Assembly: GCA_029940175.1 (NCBI GenBank) | Contig: JAOZRM010000031.1 | Coordinates: forward strand, 1-19,655 | Length of the DNA: 19,655 bases | Direction of reading: 5' to 3' | DNA from: Candidatus Sabulitectum sp. | Lineage (GTDB): Bacteria; Fermentibacterota; Fermentibacteria; Fermentibacterales; JCC-6 | Shown here: positions 13,281 through 19,655 of the stretch, piece after piece | How positions within the stretch are numbered: position 1 is the stretch's first letter | How the letters are laid out: every line of letters begins with the position of its first letter | The notes under the pieces: generated by a model | Databases searched by the model: none | What the model saw: only the letters and a program-made list of their open reading frames with translations | What the model was told of the DNA's origin: nothing | Position numbers and translations under genes: made by a program

Positions 13281-14812
13281 CTATTTATTCGAAAACTCCT
13301 CTATAAACCATTCGAATCTTTTTCTATTTGCTTTACAGAGGTTCCTCTTTTTAGAGGCTCGATACATTGGATCGAACTGGGACAGAAACCATTTTATAGG
13401 AACGGATTCCATGATTACAACTAACGGTTTCCATGCCAGGGATCTGACTATGAAGTTAGGAACCCTCTTGTTTATCATAAGAAAAAGAGAGTTCAGGTAA
13501 CTGAAGGCCCTGTCATGGTCCTCCTTGAGATATGATGCTTCTGAACCCGAAATTATTCCATCTTGAAGGGCTTTGTTGTAAAGCGATGTTCCTGGATAGA
13601 AGGTTAGTGAGAAAAGTTGAACTGTGAAAGGTCTTGGAATCTTGAGAATACCTCTCAAAGTCTGAAGCACGTCATCAAGGCTCTCCCACGGATTTTCAAG
13701 AATTACATCGTAAGTCGGGCAGAATTTAGGTGGGAATACCCTTTTCACAGTTACTGCAAGATTCAGGAGTTTGTCCACCGTAAAGAATTTTCTTCTGTAC
13801 AGAATGTTGGTTGCGGGGGAAAGTGATTGAATTCCTATTTCGGTTCTTCTCAGACCCGCATCGACTAGAATGGAAAGTTTTTCCTCACCGGAGGATAGCA
13901 CACTAAGAAGGGAAAAGAAAGGTAAGTTGATCTCTTTTTTATAGGTATCACGGAAGACCGATAGTTGTTCGTTACTTGCGCTTGCAAAATCGTCATCCAT
14001 GAAGTTGATCCTGTTGAACCAGGGAAATTTTCGCTGAATGCTTTTGATTTCCCCTACAAGGTTGTCCACACTTCTCCGTCTTACCATTCTATGACCCTTG
14101 TACAGATAGCTGTAATGATCATTGATGCAGAAGGCACAGTGATGAGGGCATCCTCTAGTCCACATAGTTTCGTAGATAAAGTGATGCGGCTTGTTAAAGT
14201 GAATGCGGCCACGGACCATTTCTTTCAGTATTTCCTCGCTCAAGGGTACTACTTTCCGTCCTACAAGAATGTACTGATCTTCAAGATCGTAATCCGGGAA
14301 AGGTATATCATCAAGATTAGAAATTGGTGCCATCACAGGATTTCTGCATTCCCCCTGTTCGTCCTTGAACCAGATATTCTTGACGTGTTCAGGTCTTATT
14401 CCTTTAGCAAGACTGTCCGCAAGTTCCAGCATGGCAGCTTCACCCTCACCGACGCATATGTAATCAGCGATATCCAGACATTCCTCCGGAGCCACCGTGG
14501 GGTGAACGCCCCCCCAGATAACAGGAATGTTGATCTTCTTCTTAACTCCCTCGGTAAGATGGGTTATTTTGACGAAGTAGTTCGTCATGAGAGAAATCCC
14601 GAGAAGGTCGAAATCTTCAGCAATTTCGGCAACCTGCTCAATTACTTCTTCAGGATAATTTTCTTTGAAATCAAAACCGTTCGATATAATGCTTTCAAGA
14701 TCCGGAAGGAAAATCTGTTTTACTGAGTGTCCCCTGCCTTTACATAGGATGATAGCTGCCTTGTGCTCAATGATGTAACATCCAGATAGGGAGAAACCAA
14801 CAGTATTTTCAT
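13281..14812 (-). CDS. B12-binding-domain radical SAM protein, frameshifted
   Basis: The intact gene would encode about 510 residues. The N-terminal part reads MKILLVSPYLDVTSLSTRQ from an ATG at 14812, with a GAGGGG site 4 bases upstream, and soon meets a stop. The rest continues in another frame (HSVKQIFLPDLESI ... DLLGISLMTNYF) to the stop at 13281. One missing base in the C4 run at 14731-14734 explains it: a fifth base would restore SYVKAGGHSVKQIFLP, and the span of 1532 bases becomes 1533. The cobalamin-binding domain continues IPVIWGGVHPTVAPEE ... ICVGEGEAA. The radical SAM core has CPHHCAFC (CxxxCxxC) near residue 225 and then INFMDDDFAS and RRTEIGIQSLSP. Relatives include methyltransferases and BchE-like enzymes; the reaction is unknown. 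An ATG at 14588 would give a 435-residue product without half of the B12 domain. Confidence 0.85.
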
Positions 14813-14859
14813 AGAACCCCTCACAAATTCACAAAGATCGTTAATATGTCACATGGAAT

Positions 14860-15009
14860 ATGCAAATTGATACAGAATTGAAATTCAGAAGTCAAAAGTA
14901 CTGGCGGGATTTCATTATTGATATTTGCGACCGTGAAAGAGATTTCTTGATCCGTTTCGGTCTTGCTCCTAAGCGACTATACCTGGAATTTACTATTGTT
15001 ATATATTGA
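14860..15009 (+). CDS. Possible small ORF (49 aa) upstream of the GT-C-like gene
   Basis: An open frame from ATG 14860 to TGA 15007-15009 reads MQIDTELKFRSQKYW ... DICDRERDFLIRFGL ... LYLEFTIVIY. Its composition, rich in charged and aromatic residues, looks protein-like. It ends 20 bases before the next start codon. No ribosome-binding site precedes the ATG and I do not recognise the sequence. It could be a small gene, a remnant of a longer one, or chance. Confidence 0.25.
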   Translation: MQIDTELKFRSQKYWRDFIIDICDRERDFLIRFGLAPKRLYLEFTIVIY

Positions 15010-15028
15010 CTGAACAGTAAGGGGGGGG

Positions 15029-16492
15029 ATGAAAAAGGAAATCATTCCGGTTGTGATTCTGCTTGTGGCTATTCTGGTTCCTTTGATTCTTTCCATGAGA
15101 GAGAATGACGGTCATTTTGTGTATACGCTGGATGACCCTTACATTCATCTGGCTCTTTCTGAGAACGTGGCAGAGGGACATTACGGAATAAACCGGAATG
15201 AGTTTACAGCCCCATCCTCATCCGTGCTATGGCCATTTCTGCTGGTTCCTTTTTCCACTATCTCTTTTTTCTATCTTTCTCCACTTTTCCTGAATGCAAT
15301 TTTTGCAGTGCTTACGGTCCTTCTTCTTCACCGTTTCTTTGGCAGGAAAGGTCTGTTTGTAACCATTGCTTCCATTTTTGCCTTCAATTTGGTCGGGCTT
15401 GTGCTTACTGGAATGGAGCACAGTCTGCAACTGCTGCTTGTTGTGGCAATTGCAATTGGAGCGTCAAATTATCCTACTAATCGCAGGGTTCCTTTGTGGC
15501 TGGCGATCTCACTGGTTGCTGCTCCTTTGGTACGATACGAGTGTCTTGCGGTTTCACTTCCAGTTCTGGTGTTTTTGTTTGCAGCAGGAGAGAAGAAAAA
15601 AGCACTTATACTTTTTCTTGTATTAGCAGTTCTGCTTGGAGGGTATTCTCTGTTTCTTGTAAGTATGGATTTGAGCCCAATGCCAGCTTCGGTCAACGCC
15701 AAGTCTGCTGTAGTGAGTGATTCCGGCAGCATAGCTTCAATTCTGGGAAATCTGGTTAATTCCCTGAAAAGTTTTAGAGGGCTGGTCCAACTGTTTATGC
15801 TGGCTCCCCTTGTTTCTGTGTTTTTCAGTAGAAAAAGAAGCAGGATAGAAAAGCTTCTTGCAGGCACTGCCATGGTTGCAGTTATTCTTCATCTTGTGGT
15901 GGGCAGGTCAGGCTGGTTTCACCGGTATGGTGTTTATATGTGGGCTTTTTCAATTCTGATCTCCTTTCAGTTGTACAGGAATATTCTGGAAAAACAGAGG
16001 ATTCCTGCAGCGATTCTGCTGCTGGTTTTAAGTGCAGATTACCTTAGTGGTTACACAAAGATCAAGGATGCTTCCGGCAATATCTATCAGCAGCAGTATC
16101 AGATGAGGAGATTTGTTCATGACTGGTTGCAGGAACCGGTTGCAGTAAACGATCTTGGCCTGGTCTCCATGGGCCTTGATGAGTACGTACTTGATCTTTG
16201 GGGTCTTGCCACTCCAGCAGCTCTTCAGGGGGCTTCAGACTCTGCATGGGTAGATTCTGCTGCTGCGGCAAGCGGAGTGAACTATGCAATTGTTTACAGA
16301 GACGAGATCCCGGGTATACAGCACTGGGTTCATGTGGCGAGAATGCAGATCGCTCCTCCTCTGGTTGTGTGTGTAAGCGGCGGAGTAGACTTTCTTGCAG
16401 CTCCATGGGCGTCTGCTGATTCTTTAAGAGTTAAACTGTATGATTTCATGGAAACTGTGCCTTGTGGAATAGAAATTGATATTATCAGGTAA
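15029..16492 (+). CDS. GT-C-like integral membrane glycosyltransferase-type protein
   Basis: 487 residues with about ten hydrophobic helices between residues 5 and 345, then a soluble domain of about 140 residues. After the first helix comes LDDPYIHLALSENVAEGHYG and then SSSVLWPFLL. The Asp-Asp pair (35-36) and the 'DDxYI ... SSxLW' pattern are seen in membrane glycosyltransferases that use polyprenyl-phosphate sugars on the outer face of the membrane. The C-terminal VAVNDLGLVSMGL and VLDLWGLATPAAL are also typical of this group. The sugar and acceptor are unknown. The start has eight G's directly before the ATG (AAGGGGGGGG), an unusual ribosome-binding site. A partial, rearranged copy of this gene lies at 11535-11603. 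Confidence 0.75.
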   Translation: MKKEIIPVVILLVAILVPLILSMRENDGHFVYTLDDPYIHLALSENVAEGHYGINRNEFTAPSSSVLWPFLLVPFSTISFFYLSPLFLNAIFAVLTVLLLHRFFGRKGLFVTIASIFAFNLVGLVLTGMEHSLQLLLVVAIAIGASNYPTNRRVPLWLAISLVAAPLVRYECLAVSLPVLVFLFAAGEKKKALILFLVLAVLLGGYSLFLVSMDLSPMPASVNAKSAVVSDSGSIASILGNLVNSLKSFRGLVQLFMLAPLVSVFFSRKRSRIEKLLAGTAMVAVILHLVVGRSGWFHRYGVYMWAFSILISFQLYRNILEKQRIPAAILLLVLSADYLSGYTKIKDASGNIYQQQYQMRRFVHDWLQEPVAVNDLGLVSMGLDEYVLDLWGLATPAALQGASDSAWVDSAAAASGVNYAIVYRDEIPGIQHWVHVARMQIAPPLVVCVSGGVDFLAAPWASADSLRVKLYDFMETVPCGIEIDIIR

Positions 16493-16530
16493 TGCATGGT
16501 ATGGAACCTAAATAACAGGGAGGGATAATT

Positions 16531-17967
16531 GTGAGATATTTAATAACGACTCTTGTTTCATTATTGCTGATTACAGTAACCGGGTGTATGGGCGGCGGCG
16601 AATCGGTGCTGCTGGGCCAGATGCCTCAAGGCTATGACATGTACATCACTATTGATCCGGAAGCCATGGATCTTGCCGGTATTCTTGAGATGCTTGAGGA
16701 TGTTCTCCCGGAAGATGGGATAGAAGAAATAGAGGACCTGGACCTTGATCTTGACCCATTTTCCTGGGATGAATGGAAGGAAGAACTGGGTATTCTGGAC
16801 GGAGAGATCGGTGTTCTTTCTTTAACTGAGGATGAAGATGTAGTAGCATTGTTTCTTCCATGTGGCGACGGAGCACAGTTGAAGGAATTCATTGAGGATT
16901 CAGACTTCGGAGATACTGAGTTCTTTACCCATGGTGATTACACAGTAATGGTGATTGTATGGGATGATGATGATCAGCTTGAGGACTTCGAGGATGCCCT
17001 GGCAGATGATCCTCTTTCCATGAATGAAGACTTTATCGCAATGAACAGTGCCACTGTTGTAGATAACTCATGTATTGATTTTTTCTTCTCGGCAGATGTT
17101 GCAGATGTTCCAATTTATGGAGCATTCAGCAGCACCAGCAGTGAGAGTGTTTTGAAAATCACCATGATTACCGACAATGAAGAGGTGGAACTTTACACTG
17201 GATTGGCCGGAGAAGGCATTCAAAGCGGAAACATTAAATTCCCGGAGAATACCATGGCCGCCATGAGATACACTCTTGACATGGACTGGCTTGCAGCAGA
17301 GTATGATAATCTGCTGGATGGTACTGCTAACACCAATCTTGATGATATTGAAGCCGCTCTTCCCTTTATCGGTTTTGAATCTCTGGAGGAATTCATAGCT
17401 GTTTTCCAGGGGGATTTCTGTGTGTCAATAAAGGAAATTGAGCTGGACGAATACAATGAGTTTAAGAGCATGGAAGGAACCATAGCTATATCACTCAAAG
17501 ACTCTGAGAAATTCATGTCTTCCCTTGATATGGTCTCGCTTTTTGCTGAGGCGGATCGTAATGAGATCGGTGACATCACCACCTATGAGATCAACGAGAA
17601 CGGTGAGAGTTTCTGGTACTTCATTGCAGAAGATGTTTTTTATGTAACCATGAACATCGATCCTGAAGATGTCCTTGATGGCGTATCGGCAGGGGATTAC
17701 TTCAGAGGTGATGTTGCCTCCAGCGGTTTTATGGGCGGGGCAGTGGATCCTGAAGGAATTCTTGAGGGAATCCAGGCGGATGATGATGTGGAAGAGATCA
17801 TTACTGCCCTGTTTGAGAACCGTGCGGTGTTCTCTGTTGCCGTTGACGGACAGATGTTTACATCCACCACTGTTGCAGGGCCTGATGTACTGAAATCTCT
17901 TATCTCACTGGCTGGACTTTTTGCAGAGAAATCAGGCGAGTCAGCAGTTTCCTATGATATGATCTAG
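16531..17967 (+). CDS. Acidic lipoprotein of unknown function
   Basis: 478 residues starting at GTG, with a strong GGGAGGG site about 7 bases upstream. The signal peptide ends in a lipobox, TVTGC (Cys19), so it is a lipid-anchored envelope protein. The mature protein is very acidic, with runs such as IEEIEDLDLDLDPF and VWDDDDQLEDFEDAL. It has at least two similar halves in the sense of repeated beta-alpha segments (YDMYITIDPEAMDLAGILEML; FYVTMNIDPEDVLDGV; GGAVDPEGILEGI), recalling DUF3352-type or DUF4836-like proteins, though I cannot confirm this. The acidity could mean calcium binding or salt adaptation. It lies 38 bases after the GT-C-like gene and 8 bases before the repeat protein, so probably in one operon. 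Confidence 0.8.
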   Translation: MRYLITTLVSLLLITVTGCMGGGESVLLGQMPQGYDMYITIDPEAMDLAGILEMLEDVLPEDGIEEIEDLDLDLDPFSWDEWKEELGILDGEIGVLSLTEDEDVVALFLPCGDGAQLKEFIEDSDFGDTEFFTHGDYTVMVIVWDDDDQLEDFEDALADDPLSMNEDFIAMNSATVVDNSCIDFFFSADVADVPIYGAFSSTSSESVLKITMITDNEEVELYTGLAGEGIQSGNIKFPENTMAAMRYTLDMDWLAAEYDNLLDGTANTNLDDIEAALPFIGFESLEEFIAVFQGDFCVSIKEIELDEYNEFKSMEGTIAISLKDSEKFMSSLDMVSLFAEADRNEIGDITTYEINENGESFWYFIAEDVFYVTMNIDPEDVLDGVSAGDYFRGDVASSGFMGGAVDPEGILEGIQADDDVEEIITALFENRAVFSVAVDGQMFTSTTVAGPDVLKSLISLAGLFAEKSGESAVSYDMI

Positions 17968-17975
17968 ACTCCGGT

Positions 17976-19655
17976 ATGCTGTTCATAACATTGTTTTTTC
18001 TGCTGTCAGCGAACGGTGACTTTGAGAATTCACTTGCAGTAAGAGATTTTGATTCAGCCCTGGAGATCGCAGGGGATTCTGATTCCCTGAAGGCTGTTGT
18101 TTTTAGCAGCAGCGGGAATTACTCTATGGCTGCAATGCTTTTCCAGAGGGCTTTTGAGAAAGAGCCCTCTGCAGGGCTGTTCTGTGACATCTGGAATGCA
18201 GTGGCCACTTCCACCGAACACTATGGTTTCCTCTCCGCCGCAAGTCTGGGGGAAGAGCTTGCGCTGTGGGGTAATGAGTTCTCCTGGTCGTCTTCCGATC
18301 TACTCTCTCTTGTTGAGTCATCAAGTATGCTGGAGGACAGCCTTCTCACTGACAGTCTTGTTCTTGTACTTACTGACAGGTTTTCCGGCTCGCTTGAGGC
18401 ATCAGGGGTGATCGGCTGGACGTTCTACGATGATCTCTATCCTGTCTGGTATGATGATTCAGCAAGGGTCGTTGTGCTTGAAAACTTCCTGGAAGAATGG
18501 GGAGATAGATCAGAGCTGTGGCGCAGCAGAGCGTGGCAGTATACCATTTCTGCTGTTGTTGAAACATCTGATTCTTTGAACTGGAAGGAATATTTTGACC
18601 AGTGGCAGCAGGCCTGCCCTGAAAATCCTCAGGTTTACTTAACAGGTGCAGCACTTTGTATCGACAGAGATTCTTCATGGACAGAGGCACTGCTTCTTGC
18701 AGAAATCGGTCTTGAACTGATGCAGAACGGTTGGACAACCCGGGAGATTCCTCCAGAGGAATGGTTGCTCACAGGAGAGGCACTGGAAGCTGGTCTCCAG
18801 TTCAGAAGACTGTTTGCCATGGCTGGCCTTGGCCGGCGGGAGCAGGCTCTTGAAGAACTGGGTGAAGTAATTACTTCAACAAACTTTAACATAGATGATT
18901 ATCACACAGAAGCACCTCTCTTCTGGCTTGAAGGAAAACTGTTTCTTGCAGCCGGTGACACATTAAGCGCTCTTGAAAGCTTTTCCAATTCAGCAATTGC
19001 AGGTGAAGTCAGGGACCGCTGGAGCGGGTATTCTATTCAGGCTATGGACAGCCTTCTTTCCGGGAATCAGACTGCAGTTCAATGGGCTCGGGAGTACACT
19101 GGTTACTCAGGTCCTGTCTTCATCCAGGTAGCAGATGCTCTGGGACCGGACAGCCTGGTGAGAGGAAATCGGATATCCTGGTGTGACTGGAATTCCGACG
19201 GTTTTCCCGATCTTTTCACCGGGGGATCTCTTTTTCAGAATGTTGATGGATACACGTTCGTTGATGTAACTTCTGAAGCAGGGTTGAGCTTATGCAGAGG
19301 CACTGGTGGAATCTGGGGAGATCTGAATGGTGATGGAGTAGAGGATCTGGTCACATCGGGTAATCCGGTTCAGGTGTATGTGAATACCGGTGGAGTTCTT
19401 CAGGATGTTACAGAAACCATTGGCATAGTAGCCACTGATGCTTCGGTTGAAGGGGTTGCTTTGCTGGACTGGAACGCTGACGGGTGGCTTGATCTCTATC
19501 TTGCAAGTTATGAAAGCGGCAGAGGATCAGGTACCGAGGACGCTTTCTACCTGGGAAGTGAAAACGGTTTCGTTCCTGCTGGAGCTGATCTGGGAATGAT
19601 ACCTTTCCTGGAAGAGCATCTCTGTGGCAGAGGGGTGAGCCCATGTGACTTCGAC
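17976..19655 (+). CDS. Secreted protein with helical-repeat half and FG-GAP/VCBS repeats, partial
   Basis: Open from ATG 17976 to the right edge: 560 codons with no stop, so the 3' end is missing. A short signal peptide (MLFITLFFLLSANG) starts it. Residues 15-390 look like a loose TPR-type helical array, with repeated ALE, AAMLFQRAFEKEPSAG and ALESFSNSAIAG segments. From about 400 there are Asp-rich loops of the FG-GAP/VCBS kind: DWNSDGFPDLF (about 404), DLNGDGVEDLV (about 448) and DWNADGWLDLY (about 498), roughly 45-50 residues apart, which bind calcium in beta-propeller blades. The combination resembles TPR plus ASPIC/UnbV-type exported proteins. A C-terminal sorting domain may follow outside the window. 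It begins 8 bases after the lipoprotein stop with little ribosome-binding sequence, so translation may be coupled. Confidence 0.8.
   Translation, partial: MLFITLFFLLSANGDFENSLAVRDFDSALEIAGDSDSLKAVVFSSSGNYSMAAMLFQRAFEKEPSAGLFCDIWNAVATSTEHYGFLSAASLGEELALWGNEFSWSSSDLLSLVESSSMLEDSLLTDSLVLVLTDRFSGSLEASGVIGWTFYDDLYPVWYDDSARVVVLENFLEEWGDRSELWRSRAWQYTISAVVETSDSLNWKEYFDQWQQACPENPQVYLTGAALCIDRDSSWTEALLLAEIGLELMQNGWTTREIPPEEWLLTGEALEAGLQFRRLFAMAGLGRREQALEELGEVITSTNFNIDDYHTEAPLFWLEGKLFLAAGDTLSALESFSNSAIAGEVRDRWSGYSIQAMDSLLSGNQTAVQWAREYTGYSGPVFIQVADALGPDSLVRGNRISWCDWNSDGFPDLFTGGSLFQNVDGYTFVDVTSEAGLSLCRGTGGIWGDLNGDGVEDLVTSGNPVQVYVNTGGVLQDVTETIGIVATDASVEGVALLDWNADGWLDLYLASYESGRGSGTEDAFYLGSENGFVPAGADLGMIPFLEEHLCGRGVSPCDFD

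Noticed and set aside
13281..14588. Treating the 435-residue frame as a complete radical SAM protein
   Set aside because: It starts in the middle of the B12-binding domain, and the missing N-terminus is encoded just upstream in another frame.
13965..14726. A 253-residue plus-strand frame opposite the radical SAM gene
   Set aside because: The opposite strand has a clear CxxxCxxC radical SAM protein. The plus-strand frame has no recognisable domain and exists because of the codon bias of the real gene.
15021..15028. G8 run before the 15029 start codon as a phase-variation tract
   Set aside because: A run of eight could slip, but it lies outside the coding frame and there is no sign of alternation. 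I keep it only as an unusual ribosome-binding site.
1..19655. CRISPR arrays, tRNA genes, insertion sequences, toxin-antitoxin or defence operons
   Set aside because: No regularly spaced repeats, cloverleaf genes, transposase motifs or known defence domains were seen on either strand.

Overview
The window (about 19.7 kb, moderate GC, densely coded) looks like chromosome from an uncultured bacterium of the Fibrobacteres-Chlorobi-Bacteroidetes superphylum or a candidate phylum near it, such as Fermentibacteria. The reasons are a caspase-fold C25 (gingipain-type) secreted protease with a type IX secretion C-terminal tail, large secreted proteins with FG-GAP/VCBS-type repeats, and an archaeal/eukaryote-type prolyl-tRNA synthetase. 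The phylum is an inference. No phage, plasmid, insertion sequence, CRISPR array or tRNA gene was found.

Layout. (1) 1-325: the 3' end of an S9-family peptidase with a strong intrinsic terminator. (2) 383-2271: a TetR-family regulator and a nitronate monooxygenase-like flavoenzyme, divergently transcribed. Their shared control region holds two facing sigma70-type promoters and three similar 21-bp dyads. It is the best-resolved regulatory unit in the window. (3) 2261-7986, minus strand: proS, a decayed small membrane ORF, the C25 protease, and an MscS channel carrying a cyclic-nucleotide-binding domain. (4) 8058-8256: a promoter followed by a predicted 6S-RNA-like structured RNA. (5) 8338-11405: a tightly overlapped operon panB-purD-purE-yrdC (pantothenate, purine and possibly tRNA t6A functions), with a terminator-like hairpin inside the start of the last gene. 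(6) 11406-11816: an intergenic stretch holding a remnant of a paralogue of the membrane protein at 15029. (7) 11817-13169: a lipoprotein of the sulfatase/alkaline phosphatase superfamily. (8) 13281-14812, minus strand: a B12-binding radical SAM gene broken by a one-base frameshift. (9) 15029-19655: a GT-C-like membrane protein, an acidic lipoprotein, and a large secreted repeat protein that runs off the window.

The enzymes are mostly familiar housekeeping or cell-envelope types. No coherent new defence or biosynthetic system was found. The points most worth following are the TetR operator array, the 6S-like RNA, the two frames broken at four-base homopolymers (decay or assembly error), the paralogue remnant, and the terminator hairpin inside yrdC.
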